Below, one piece after another: positions 17,548 to 26,340 of a DNA stretch of 64,000 nucleotides (position 1 is its first letter; the number at the start of each line of letters is the position of its first letter). This stretch comes from JBCCXL01 sp039191605. Lineage in GTDB: Bacteria > Acidobacteriota > Thermoanaerobaculia > Multivoradales > JAHZIX01. A program made the translations under genes and the position numbers. The notes beneath the pieces were generated by a model. The model saw nothing but the letters and a program-made list of their open reading frames with translations. It did no database searches and was not told the origin of the DNA. The stretch lies in NCBI GenBank assembly GCA_039191605.1, contig JBCCXL010000008.1, positions 62,001-126,000 on the forward strand. The letters are read 5' to 3'.

Positions 17548-17799
17548 TTAAAGATCCTCAAACTCCTGATCTAACTCATCACCATCGAGGTCCACCACCG
17601 GTACACCCATCCGGCTCGCCATGACGAGAAAATCAACTCGGGGCATTTCGCTCACTTCGGCAGCGCGTCCGGAGGAGAGGCGACCTAGCTCGAAGAGTTT
17701 GAGAGCGAGAAGGAATTTAGACTCGCGCACAAAGTCTTCTTGGCTTTGGCCAGTGGAGGCGAGGAGGCTTGCAGGAAGCTCGATCTGGATGTTGCTCAT
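17548..17799 (-). CDS. UPF0175-family antitoxin-like protein
   Basis: An 83-residue protein of the UPF0175 type, usually the antitoxin partner of a PIN-domain (DUF3368) toxin. It begins MSNIQIELPASLLA, then has the helical LALKLFELGRLSSGRAAEV block, a helix-turn-helix-like SEMPRVDFLVMASRMGVPV, and an acidic tail. The start at 17799 has GGAGA upstream; the longer frame to 17949 adds residues without family character. A toxin gene would be expected just downstream, but only about 130 bases lie between the stop and the IS copy at 17419, and no toxin is seen there. The gene is either solitary or lost its partner, perhaps through the IS insertion. Confidence 0.8.
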   Translation of the reverse strand: MSNIQIELPASLLASTGQSQEDFVRESKFLLALKLFELGRLSSGRAAEVSEMPRVDFLVMASRMGVPVVDLDGDELDQEFEDL

Positions 17800-18013
17800 C
17801 GCTTGGTCTCCGAGACTGCGGGTGGAGGCTGCGGTACGTAACCCAGACATCAGTTTACACGGTGGGTCGGAAAGGGCCTGTTGGTCAGCGGGTAACTCGT
17901 TCTTTGGCCTTGAGAAGATGAGGCGCGGAAACAGCCTCGCCCCGAGCATCAGGAAGGCACTCGGGGCGAGGGATAGGGGTGTAATCAGAGAGGGTGAGCT
18001 CTCTTATCGACCT

Positions 18014-18865
18014 TTAGAAAACCTGGCACCGAGATAGACCGCAATCCTGCGGGCAGGTGGTGCAGTCTTCGTCGAAGTCGCAGAAGCCGTCGCCGCAGCC
18101 GGGGCCGCAGAGGCCGCAGTCGCTGGGGCAGCTACTGCAGTTCTCGGAGGAGGTGTCGCAGAGGCCGTCGCCGCAGAAGAGAACCGGCGGGGGGCAGGTG
18201 CCGCAGTCGAGGGGGCAGCTGCTGCAGGTCTCACCGGAGTTACAGAAGCCGTTGCCGCAGCTGGGGGGCGGGCCACCGCCGCCGCCGAAGATGCAGTCTT
18301 CGGGGCAGTTGAACTGGTTCTCGCCGTCGAAGATCTCGCAGGTTCCGTTCCCGCAGTCGGCGCGCTCTTCCTCGAAGTATTGGGCGTCGTTGTTGCCACA
18401 ATTCGTCTGGTAGAGGTCATCGGTGCGGTAAAAGGGCCAGCCTCTCGTCTCGGCCTGCATGCAGAGATCACTGTGTCGGTTCTGAAGCTGAATCAACCCA
18501 CCGGATAAGGGCACAGGGATCTTGGCCCAGTGTTGGTTGGTTCCGCCATCGCAATCCGCCTGTTCGAGAAACTTTCCGGTATCAGAGCTGTGATTCGGAA
18601 CCTCGATGCATTTATCGCTGTGGTCCGCCACGAGCTCGAACCAGCCTCCCCCGACGCTGCGGCTCTCGATCCTTTGGTTGTCCCCACCGTGGCAGCCATA
18701 GACCTGGACCTTGGCTCCATTGGCTGTGCTGGCGCTTTCGATATCGATGCATTTGTCGTTGTGTTCCGCGATGTAATGCCAGGGCCCGACCTGGGCGCTG
18801 GCGGCGCCCGCGAAGAAGCCTCCGAGGACGAGGGCTAGACTGACAATCAAGCTGATTTTTTTCAT
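18014..18865 (-). CDS. Secreted ricin-type lectin protein with Cys-rich CGDGxC repeats
   Basis: A 283-residue exported protein. The start at 18865 (MKKISLIV) is preceded by GGAGA, and a signal peptide ends near ASA-QVG. Residues about 25-160 form a ricin-B-like beta-trefoil: KCIDIESASTANGAKVQVY and KCIEVPNHSSDTGKFLEQ are typical lobes, suggesting carbohydrate binding. The C-terminal part has four copies of a module of the form CGxGxCxxxExxxxCPxDC (for example CGNGFCNSGETCSSCPLDC), with spacers rich in Gly and Pro. These Cys pairs probably form disulfides outside the cell. The protein has no recognisable enzymatic domain and no obvious operon partner. Confidence 0.82.
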   Translation of the reverse strand: MKKISLIVSLALVLGGFFAGAASAQVGPWHYIAEHNDKCIDIESASTANGAKVQVYGCHGGDNQRIESRSVGGGWFELVADHSDKCIEVPNHSSDTGKFLEQADCDGGTNQHWAKIPVPLSGGLIQLQNRHSDLCMQAETRGWPFYRTDDLYQTNCGNNDAQYFEEERADCGNGTCEIFDGENQFNCPEDCIFGGGGGPPPSCGNGFCNSGETCSSCPLDCGTCPPPVLFCGDGLCDTSSENCSSCPSDCGLCGPGCGDGFCDFDEDCTTCPQDCGLSRCQVF

Positions 18866-19291
18866 CGTGAGAATCTCCAAATCCTGGCCGCGGGTAGCGG
18901 CCGGCCAACATGGGATGTGAGCTAGGGGGGGAGCTCACGGTGCGCTTCAGATCTCATTTGTCGTTGCAAGGCCGGTCGGCAAAACTGTCGCCGGGCCGCG
19001 CAATCTAGAGCTGGTACTGCCGCCGATTACTGATCCCTGTCGAATAATCGGGAATGTACGCAACTAATTGAGGTCTTTAGCTATGGAATTATCGTAATTT
19101 TATCATCTAATCCGGGAGATGCGGTGCTGCTTTGGGGAATCTTTCTTCCATCGACTGGATCTCGGCTTCCAGAGAGTTTCCAGAGGACTCCTGAGTCCCT
19201 TGTTTGATGGAGTGAGGCCATCATGAACCCGCTGCTCTTCGGTGGTAGATGGCCTACAACGGAGAAAGAGTGGTGGAGAAAGGAGACAGTG
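18866..19291. other. Divergent intergenic region
   Basis: About 425 bases between the minus-strand lectin gene and a plus-strand small gene. A perfect seven-base inverted repeat, GTGAGCT / AGCTCAC, with a G-rich loop lies at 18917-18938 in the probable lectin leader. An AT-rich stretch at 19040-19110 is the likeliest promoter area. No further gene is supported. AAGGAGA lies just before the ATG at 19292. Confidence 0.4.
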
Positions 19292-19696
19292 ATGTCAGGT
19301 GAGACCACCTCATTGACGGTCAAGGTCAGCGTCGACCTAGCGAACCAGACGGCGACTTTTTACTCATATGGCTCGAGTGGCAGCGTATCGATCACCGAGT
19401 CGGGGGATATCAGCGTGCCCTATGGGGAATGCTCGCTAATCTTTCAGCGTGATGGGAGCTCCGGCGATTGGTCTTTCGGAGCCATTCGCCTCAAGAAGGT
19501 TGTGGTGGGGGAGACCCTCGCATTTGCGTATCAGGGGGTCAGCGGCAATGAGATCAGTATTCTCGATACCAATAGCAACATCTCTGGAACGGATCACGAG
19601 TTCGAATACCAGCTCCAGATCCTAGACAAGGAGAGCGGTAACGATTTCTGGGTCGATCCGAAGATCCAGAATCAATCGGGAATGGGCCCAGCCTAG
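19292..19696 (+). CDS. Small protein of unknown function, all-beta by appearance
   Basis: A 134-residue protein with no signal peptide and no family I recognise. The start at 19292 (MSGETTSLTVKVSVD) is chosen because AAGGAGA precedes it by a good distance; an in-frame ATG at 19223 lacks one. The sequence alternates hydrophobic and polar residues in the manner of a beta-sandwich, with SGSVSITESGDISVP and TLAFAYQGVSGNEISIL, and closes with DFWVDPKIQNQSG. Its stop overlaps by four bases the 3' end of the convergent kinase-fusion gene. It could be a cytosolic effector or structural protein; there is no evidence for either. Confidence 0.6.
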   Translation: MSGETTSLTVKVSVDLANQTATFYSYGSSGSVSITESGDISVPYGECSLIFQRDGSSGDWSFGAIRLKKVVVGETLAFAYQGVSGNEISILDTNSNISGTDHEFEYQLQILDKESGNDFWVDPKIQNQSGMGPA

Positions 19697-22600
19697 TCAG
19701 CCGAGGCGGCCAGCTGAAGCTCTGGACCTCGGTAGCCGATGGCCTCTAGATCGGCTTGGAGGCCTGAGGCGCCGGGGTCTCGGAGCAGGAGCAGGCTTTG
19801 AGCGCGCAATGCTCGCTTGGCGAGGTGAAGTCGCCTCGGGGGATCGGGCTGGGGCAGGAATCGAAGGGCCGCGGTCCAGGAGCGGCGGGCTGCTTCGAGA
19901 TCACCGACGCTCTGGTCGATCGAGCCTTGGAGCAGGAGCGCTCGGGCCTGCAGGGCTGGGTCCGGGAGATCCAAACCCTCAGCGAGCTCCAGGGCCGCCT
20001 GAGCGTGGCGGCGGGGCTCCTCGAGGCCGGGTTCTGCGGCGGAGGAGCGGAGGAGATTCATCCCGAGGGCGACATGGACCCGGCTGAGCTGGAGAACCCA
20101 GTCTCGGTTCTCAGGGACTTCGGTGACCAAGTCATCGAGACCAAAGAAAGCGCTCTGAAGAAGCTCTTGGGCCGAGGCGTATCGCTTCTGCCAGGAGTGC
20201 ACCTGGCCGAGGTGGAGCTGGGCAACGGCGACTTCCCGCTGCCAATGGGCGTTGGTGAAGCTGCGCAACTCGAGGGCAATATCCAGCTGCTGGCGGAAGT
20301 GGGCCTCAGCCTCTTCGAGGCGCCCTTGGTGCCACGAGTTTTCCCCGAGATAGAAATGAGTGATCGCCAGGCGCTGCTGCCAGGCGGTGTTGGCGGGATC
20401 CCGCGAGACTAGGGCGGTGGTGATCTCGTGGTCGGCGCGGTAGTGAGTTTCCGCCTGGGAGAGCTCCCCGGAAGCGGTGAGGGCGGCGCCGAGGGTGTTG
20501 TTGGCGAGGGCTAGATCCATCTGGGCGGTGGCATCGTCGGGGCGCTGAGCGGTGATCACTCGGTGAGTCTCTAGGCAGCGTTGGAAGGCCTCGACGGCGG
20601 CGGGGTAGGCCCCCTGCCGGTCGAATACCGAGCCCAGGTTGCTGGTGGCGTAGATCAGCTCCAGCTGCCAAAGGTCCAGACTCGGATCCCGCTGCACCCA
20701 GCTCTCCGCGATCTCCCGATAGCGCTGGAAATAGGGCAAGGCCTGGTCCAGCTGGCGCCGGTCGTAGAGCTCTTGGCCAACCCAGAACAGGCTGGCGGTG
20801 AGGGCGATATCGATCTCGCTGCGAGAGACGCTAACGAGTTCCTGATCTGGCTGCTCCTCTCCTGACGGCTCCTCTCCTGGCTGGTCCTCTCGTGATGGGT
20901 CCTCTCGTGATGGGGCTCCGGCGGATGGCTCGTAGGGTGGAGCGATGGCGGCGAGGCCTTCGGCGATCTCGAGAGCGTCGGAGAAGGCGGTGTTGGCGGC
21001 CTCGAGATCACCGGCCAGGCGCTGAGCCTGGCCGATGCGGTGCAGGGCTTCGATCTGGCGCAGATAGGCGGGAGCGGAAGCCGCTTCGAAGGGGAGTCCC
21101 GCAGCCCGGACCTGGACTAGAGAGGCTTCGAAGGCTTCGAGGGCCGCTTTGAGGTCGCCCTGAGCCATTCGCACTTCTCCGATCTGGCGCAGGGCCTGGG
21201 CGCGATGAAGGTGCTCGTCGGGGCTCCAGTCTTCCTCGGGAACGGCGTCGAAATAGGCCAGGGCCTGGTCGCCGACGGTATCCAGGATCTCCAGCTGCCC
21301 TACCGGCTCGAGCTTTTGGCGTAGGTCCTCCAGCATGAAGCCGATGAGCCCTTCCGCCTGCTGCTGCCGCTGCTCCGCCCGCTGCCGAGCGGCGTCTGCT
21401 TCCTGACGAGCGTCGTGGGCGCGCAAGGCGAGAAAGGAGACGACGACGAGCACGGCAAAAATGGCGGCGGTGAGCTGGCCGAGGCGTCGCCGCCTTCGGC
21501 GAGACTGAGTGAGGGCTTGACGATCGGCGTTGGCTTGGGCTCGGGCCTGGCGCTCGGAGTGGAGCCGCTGTCTTCGCTCCTCGAGGGTGCGCAGGGCGCG
21601 GGCGATCTCGGCGGCTCCATCGGGACGGCGCTGGGGGTCGAGATCGACGCAGCGGGCGATGAGGTCCCGCAAGAGCTCGTCCTCCACGTCCCGTTCCCAG
21701 CCGGTGGCGAGGGCGCGGGTGGGAGAAGCGGTGACCAGCTGGTACAGCATCACCCCGAGGGCATAGAGGTCGGCGGCGATGCTGAAGGGGCGGCCCTCGA
21801 TCACCTCCGGGGCCTGATAGAGGCGAGTGCCGCTGCTGCTGGAGCTGCTCGCCTGGGTCTCGGTGAGGCCGAGAGCGGTGATGCCGGCGCGCTGGAATGC
21901 CTCGAGGTCGGTGACTTGGCCGATGCCAAAATCCGTGAGACGAACCTGGAGAGGTCCTGGTCGTCGCTCTGCGATGAGCACGTTGGAGGGCTTGATGTCT
22001 TTGTGGAGCACGCCGACGGAATGGGCCGCGGCGAGGGCATCCGCCACGTGGGCGAGGATCTCCAATCGAGTTTTGAGGGAGACCTCCGCGAGCCCGCCCT
22101 GGGAGTCGGCCCACTCCAGCAGGCTGCCGTTGGTTGCGTGCTCCAGTTCGAGAAAGTAGGGAGCGGATTCGAATTGCCAGTCGAGAATACGAACGATATC
22201 TCGACGTTGGCCGAGGCTTTCCTTGAGCAGGCGGAGCAGTGAGACTTCCCGCTGTAGGGCTCGGAGTCGCTCGTGGTGATAGCAGAATTTGAACACCCGT
22301 CCATCGCCGCTGTTTTGGTGGAGGGCCAGCCAGATCTCTCCAAAACCGCCCTCTCCTAATTTCCGCTCGAGGGTCCAGGCATCGCGCTGAGGCACCGGGA
22401 GGCCTCGTGCTGCGCGCCAGCCGCGGATCAGGCCATCGCCGTGGGTCGGGCGAAAGCCAGCGGCCGCGGCGGGGGGGCGCAGTGGGGAAAGACCCTCGAA
22501 GCCCACTTCGAAGATCAGGAGAGCCTCGGTGTCGGAATGCGGGACTCCTGGCTCGCTTGGGGGTGGTGTGTAGCCGCCGTGGGCGAGCCAGCGGAGGGGA

Positions 22601-23400
22601 TAAGGAAAATCATCAGCGGCGGCGCTGGGAGCTCGGCGCGCTAGCTCGAAAGCGGCGGCGGAGAGCAGAATCTGGCCTGGTTCCGCGAGGCTCAGCAGTT
22701 GCCGAGCGGGCAGCAGGGGAGCCTCGGGCTCCTTCCCGAAGGCTTCCTGAACCTGGGAGGGCAGCTCAGCGAGATGCACGGCGCAGCGTACTGGAGCGTC
22801 GGCGGTGGCGAGGCGTAGACGAAGGGCTAACTGTACCGCCTCGGCGGGTCGCTCGAAGCAGCAGAGGAGGAGCCCGTCTCCCCACTCCTCCGGCAGTCCC
22901 TCGGTGGTGGCCCCTAGCTCGGTCAAGATCTCGTCGAGCGTTGATTCAACGGCGTCGAGGCGATCCAAGACCGGATCCGTGGAGGAGGTTGGCGGCGATC
23001 CTTGGACGAGCAGCAGGGTCTGCAGCACCGTGTCGTCCACCGGCTGCACCGAGGCCACCAGTCGGTACCCCCGGCGGGGAATGGTTTGGATGTAGCGGGG
23101 ATTGCGAGCTTCGTCCCCCAGCGCCCGGCGCAGTTCCCAAATCGAGTGGGTGAGCACCGCTTCGCCAACGAAGGCATCGCCCCACACAGAATCCAGCAGC
23201 TCTTCGCGAGTGCGCACTTCCCCTGCATGGTGTGCGAGATCCAGGAGGACGGCGGCGGTACGAGGCTCTAGATGAACCTCATCCTCCGGCCCGATGAGCT
23301 GGTTGAGGGCCGGGTGCAGTACCCAATCGCCGATTCGGAGGTCGCTGGACGAGGCGACAGCTGTCGCCGACACGCTGGACGAGTCGTGAGGGGCGGGCAT
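19693..23400 (-). CDS. Winged-helix / cyclase-like / Ser-Thr kinase / TPR membrane fusion protein
   Basis: A 1,235-residue multidomain regulator. Residues about 20-115 are an OmpR/PhoB-type winged helix (LEPRTAAVLLDLA, VLTHSIWELRRALGD, YIQTIPRRGYRLVA). Residues about 170-290 resemble a degenerate class III nucleotide cyclase (GDGLLLCCF, LLSLAEPGQILLS). A complete Hanks-type kinase follows: glycine loop LGEGGFGEIW, VFKFCYH with the likely Lys, HKDIKPSNVLI, TDFGIG and SGTRLYQAPE. One membrane helix (AAIFAVLVVVSFLAL) comes next, then about 550 residues of TPR-like helices, probably outside the cytoplasm. Fusion of a DNA-binding domain to a membrane kinase suggests regulation by membrane tethering and phosphorylation. 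The DHH gene upstream is a separate unit. Target genes are unknown. Confidence 0.9.
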   Translation of the reverse strand: MPAPHDSSSVSATAVASSSDLRIGDWVLHPALNQLIGPEDEVHLEPRTAAVLLDLAHHAGEVRTREELLDSVWGDAFVGEAVLTHSIWELRRALGDEARNPRYIQTIPRRGYRLVASVQPVDDTVLQTLLLVQGSPPTSSTDPVLDRLDAVESTLDEILTELGATTEGLPEEWGDGLLLCCFERPAEAVQLALRLRLATADAPVRCAVHLAELPSQVQEAFGKEPEAPLLPARQLLSLAEPGQILLSAAAFELARRAPSAAADDFPYPLRWLAHGGYTPPPSEPGVPHSDTEALLIFEVGFEGLSPLRPPAAAAGFRPTHGDGLIRGWRAARGLPVPQRDAWTLERKLGEGGFGEIWLALHQNSGDGRVFKFCYHHERLRALQREVSLLRLLKESLGQRRDIVRILDWQFESAPYFLELEHATNGSLLEWADSQGGLAEVSLKTRLEILAHVADALAAAHSVGVLHKDIKPSNVLIAERRPGPLQVRLTDFGIGQVTDLEAFQRAGITALGLTETQASSSSSSGTRLYQAPEVIEGRPFSIAADLYALGVMLYQLVTASPTRALATGWERDVEDELLRDLIARCVDLDPQRRPDGAAEIARALRTLEERRQRLHSERQARAQANADRQALTQSRRRRRRLGQLTAAIFAVLVVVSFLALRAHDARQEADAARQRAEQRQQQAEGLIGFMLEDLRQKLEPVGQLEILDTVGDQALAYFDAVPEEDWSPDEHLHRAQALRQIGEVRMAQGDLKAALEAFEASLVQVRAAGLPFEAASAPAYLRQIEALHRIGQAQRLAGDLEAANTAFSDALEIAEGLAAIAPPYEPSAGAPSREDPSREDQPGEEPSGEEQPDQELVSVSRSEIDIALTASLFWVGQELYDRRQLDQALPYFQRYREIAESWVQRDPSLDLWQLELIYATSNLGSVFDRQGAYPAAVEAFQRCLETHRVITAQRPDDATAQMDLALANNTLGAALTASGELSQAETHYRADHEITTALVSRDPANTAWQQRLAITHFYLGENSWHQGRLEEAEAHFRQQLDIALELRSFTNAHWQREVAVAQLHLGQVHSWQKRYASAQELLQSAFFGLDDLVTEVPENRDWVLQLSRVHVALGMNLLRSSAAEPGLEEPRRHAQAALELAEGLDLPDPALQARALLLQGSIDQSVGDLEAARRSWTAALRFLPQPDPPRRLHLAKRALRAQSLLLLRDPGASGLQADLEAIGYRGPELQLAASAD

Positions 23401-23583
23401 AGAGCGTCATCTCCCGCAGGCTGCTTCGATCGGGCGCAGTGCCCGAGGAACTCAGAGAAGAAATTAGGTGGACTGGTTCCTCAGCTTAGCAGGCGGAGCG
23501 ATGGGAGGCTTGGGCCTTGGACTGCGGGCCCCGCAGTAGTTCCAGACTGCCGTGAGGCGCTAGGCTGGCGATGCGACGCTGAT

Positions 23584-24651
23584 CTACTCCGCTGGAAGCT
23601 TCGCCAGCAGCTTGACGATCTTCTCTGGCTTTTTCCGCAGGTACTTCGCCAGCCGGGTCCCCAGTCGACGCTGAGCGCTCGTCGCCTTACCGTTGCCGGG
23701 ATGGTGCACCCATCCACCGGCGGTCATGGAGTGCCCTCCACCCTTGCCCTTTCGCCCCACCAGCCGGCGCATGATCTGCCCCGCCTGGGCTCGTGGGTTG
23801 GTGGTGCGGATGGAGAGGTAGATCCGGTCCTGGTAGGTGCCGGTGCACAGGGACCAGGTCTTACCCTCCAGCCGCAGCAGCAGGTCGGCGATCTCCGGAA
23901 CGATGTCCGGCTGTTCGACCTCTCCCAGGTGGCTGAGGACGAGGGTATCGACGGCTTCCAGGTTGTGGATCGCCTCGCCGAGATTGCGGTAGTAGGAGAG
24001 GGGCAGCGGGGCCGCCTGGATTTTGCCCAGCAGGCGCTTGTTGGCGTGGGGCAGCAGGGTGTCGTAGACCAGCTTGTCGGGGCCGGCGGACTCTCGGGCG
24101 AAGTCCTGGGTCTCGGAGCGGATGGCGTAGACCACGGCGGTGGCTCCGGCGCGGGTGATCTGCAGGCCGGCGGCGGCGAGGTATTCGGCGACGATGGTGG
24201 CGGTGGCGCCGTAGTCGGTGCGAATGTCCACCACGGGGGCGGAGAGAGTGGTTTTGCGCGGCGGGTGATGGTCGATGACCAACGTCGCCTGGGCGTCTTC
24301 CGGCAGCGCGTTGTTGCCGGTGCGCGGCTGGGTGTCCACCAGGGCGAAGTGGCTATAGCTGCCGAGGCGCAGATGGCGCACGTGGGAGAGCTTGAAGCCG
24401 GCGGTCTTGGCCAGCTGGCGGTTCTCGGCGCGGCCGATGATGCCGGAATAGGCGACGGTGACCTTCTGCCGGAAGGCTTGGCGCAGCAGCTGCCCGAGGA
24501 GCCCGGCGGCGGTGAGGCTGTCGGGGTCGGGGTTGTCGTGGGTCAGCACCAGCCAGCGGCCGGACCGGGGCCCGGAGCGAGGCAGGGGCTCGAGGTAATC
24601 CCGCAGAGCGGCGAAGCGCTGGCGGGTGAGCTCGGAAATGATGCGTTCCAT
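23584..24651 (-). CDS. DHH-family phosphoesterase
   Basis: A 355-residue DHH/DHHA1 protein. The first metal-binding motif is THDNPDPDSL (about 37-46), followed by ALVDTQP and the defining VIDHHPP (about 125). The C-terminal DHHA1 domain shows the glycine-rich substrate motif GGGHSMTAGG. Members hydrolyse cyclic dinucleotide breakdown products, nanoRNA or polyphosphate. This one resembles the NrnA/GdpP catalytic module, without a membrane or GGDEF part. A Lys-rich tail (KYLRKKPEKIVKLLAK) is unusual and could contact nucleic acid. It follows the GlcD-type gene by 22 bases on the same strand, so the two are probably co-transcribed. The exact substrate is not determinable. Confidence 0.88.
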   Translation of the reverse strand: MERIISELTRQRFAALRDYLEPLPRSGPRSGRWLVLTHDNPDPDSLTAAGLLGQLLRQAFRQKVTVAYSGIIGRAENRQLAKTAGFKLSHVRHLRLGSYSHFALVDTQPRTGNNALPEDAQATLVIDHHPPRKTTLSAPVVDIRTDYGATATIVAEYLAAAGLQITRAGATAVVYAIRSETQDFARESAGPDKLVYDTLLPHANKRLLGKIQAAPLPLSYYRNLGEAIHNLEAVDTLVLSHLGEVEQPDIVPEIADLLLRLEGKTWSLCTGTYQDRIYLSIRTTNPRAQAGQIMRRLVGRKGKGGGHSMTAGGWVHHPGNGKATSAQRRLGTRLAKYLRKKPEKIVKLLAKLPAE

Positions 24652-24673
24652 GACGGCAGGCTAGAGCGGTGGC

Positions 24674-26110
24674 TCAGGGGAAGATCTTCGAGGGGTTGAG
24701 GATCCCCGCGGGGTCGAAGACCGTCTTCAGGCCCTTCATGATGTCCACCGCCGTGGCGCCGACGGAAAGCTCGAGGTAGGGGCGCTGGGTCCAGCCGATG
24801 CCGTGCTCGCCGGTCACCGAACCGCCGGCGGCGACCACCGCCTCCAGCAGCTGAGCTTCGGCGGCGTCCCGGCGACGCTCCCAGGTGGCCTCGTCCAGGT
24901 CTCCTCGCAGCAGGTTGACGTGGAGATTGCCGTCCCCGGCGTGGCCGAAGCAGAGAACCTCCAGGCCGTGCTGCGCTCCGGCGGCTCGAGCTGCCCGCAC
25001 CAGATGGGCGAGCTGAGAGCGAGGGGCGACGCAGTCCACCTCTTTGAACACCGAATACTCGGTCACCGCCTCGCCGATGTGACGGCGCACCTGCCACAGC
25101 CGCTCTTGATCCCGGGGCTCGCTGGCGGCCAGCAGCGTGCCGGCGCCGAGCTTGGTCAGCAGCTCGTCCAGCCCTTCCGCCTGGGCGAGGCAATCGTCGT
25201 CGTCGCTGCCGGTGAGCTCCAGCAGCAGCACCGCCGCCTGGCCGGAGAGGGCCTCCGGCACCCGCAGGCTGCGCTCCACGATGGCCAGCGCGCCTTCCTC
25301 CAGCATTTCGCAGGCTGCCGGATCGAAGCCCTCCCGAAAGATCGCGGCAACGGCGTCGGCGGCGCTCTCCAGGGTGGGGAAGGGGGCGGCGACGGTGAGG
25401 GTGGCGGCCGGCTGGTGGATCAGCCGCAGGGTGGCGGCGGTGATCACCGCCAGAGTGCCTTCGGACCCCACCAGCAGCTGGGTGAGGTTGTAGCCGGCGA
25501 CGTCCTTGCGGTTGGCGCCGCCGGTGCGCAGCAGGCGTCCGTCCGCCAGCACCGCTTCGAGGCCCAGCACCCAGCGCCGGGTCGAGCCATGGCGACAGCT
25601 GCGGGGACCGGCGGAATCTTCTGCCAGATTGCCCCCCAGCAGGCAGCTGTCCACGCTGCCGGGGTCCGGCGGATAGTAGAGGCCGTGCTGCGCCGCCGCT
25701 CGCTGAAGGTCGCCGGTGATCACCCCCGCTTCCGCCTCGGCGGTGAGGTTGCGGGTGTCGATGCCGCGGATACGGTTCAGCCGCTGCACGCTCAGCACCA
25801 GCCCGCCGTGCACCGGCAGAGCACCGCCGGAAAGTCCGGTGCCGGCGCCCCGGGGAGTGACCGGCAGGTGGTGCTCGGTGGCGAAGCGCAGGGCCGACTG
25901 CACCTGCTCCACGGTGCTCGGCAGCAGCACGGCGGCGGGGCGAAAGACGAGGTCCTCGGTGTAGTCCTGGGCGCAGCGCTCCAGGGTGTTCTCGTCTACC
26001 GCGACGGAGTCTTCCCCCACCGCCTCCCGCAGCGCGCTGAGGCGCTGTGGAGTCAATTCGGCAAAGGGCCGCGAGGCCGCGGCGGCGCTGGGAGACGACA
26101 GGGTAGGCAT
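24674..26110 (-). CDS. FAD-linked oxidase, GlcD-type (glycolate/D-lactate dehydrogenase family)
   Basis: A 478-residue flavoprotein of the vanillyl-alcohol-oxidase fold. The FAD-binding domain has PRGAGTGLSGGALPV (about 96-110), the PPDPGS turn, LGGNLAEDSAGPRS and VAGYNLTQLLVGSEGTLAVIT. The C-terminal domain has the catalytic-site segment FGHAGDGNLHVN and GEHGIGWTQRPYL, and ends with the standard MKGLKTVFDPAGILNPSKIFP-like motif. It most likely oxidises a 2-hydroxyacid such as glycolate or D-lactate and passes electrons to the respiratory chain. No glcE or glcF lies beside it, so a single-subunit D-lactate dehydrogenase-type role is possible. It heads a two-gene unit with the DHH gene. Confidence 0.93.
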   Translation of the reverse strand: MPTLSSPSAAAASRPFAELTPQRLSALREAVGEDSVAVDENTLERCAQDYTEDLVFRPAAVLLPSTVEQVQSALRFATEHHLPVTPRGAGTGLSGGALPVHGGLVLSVQRLNRIRGIDTRNLTAEAEAGVITGDLQRAAAQHGLYYPPDPGSVDSCLLGGNLAEDSAGPRSCRHGSTRRWVLGLEAVLADGRLLRTGGANRKDVAGYNLTQLLVGSEGTLAVITAATLRLIHQPAATLTVAAPFPTLESAADAVAAIFREGFDPAACEMLEEGALAIVERSLRVPEALSGQAAVLLLELTGSDDDDCLAQAEGLDELLTKLGAGTLLAASEPRDQERLWQVRRHIGEAVTEYSVFKEVDCVAPRSQLAHLVRAARAAGAQHGLEVLCFGHAGDGNLHVNLLRGDLDEATWERRRDAAEAQLLEAVVAAGGSVTGEHGIGWTQRPYLELSVGATAVDIMKGLKTVFDPAGILNPSKIFP

Positions 26111-26340
26111 GGAGTGGGCAGGGTATCACCGCCCGTGGTGAGCTGTCTCTCCAGGGGAACTCGCATATCCTAATGAGGACCACTACCGCAGAATCACGCA
26201 CCCTTCGGTGCTCGATGGAGGATCGCTAGGCGGGGCATGCGAGGAGCCGAGGACTCGAGGGGTCTAATCCTCGTGCACATTCCTTCGTGCTTTTTGCGCT
26301 GCCTTCTTCCAACGCCTTCTTCTCAACTATGTAGCTTTGG

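Noticed and set aside
24803..26173. 456-codon plus-strand frame
   Set aside because: It is antisense to the GlcD-type gene, whose motifs are complete on the minus strand.
26225..26300. tRNA-like stretch (CGAGTCCTCGGC on the minus strand)
   Set aside because: A T-loop-like string is present, but no acceptor stem, anticodon arm or T-stem can be paired around it.
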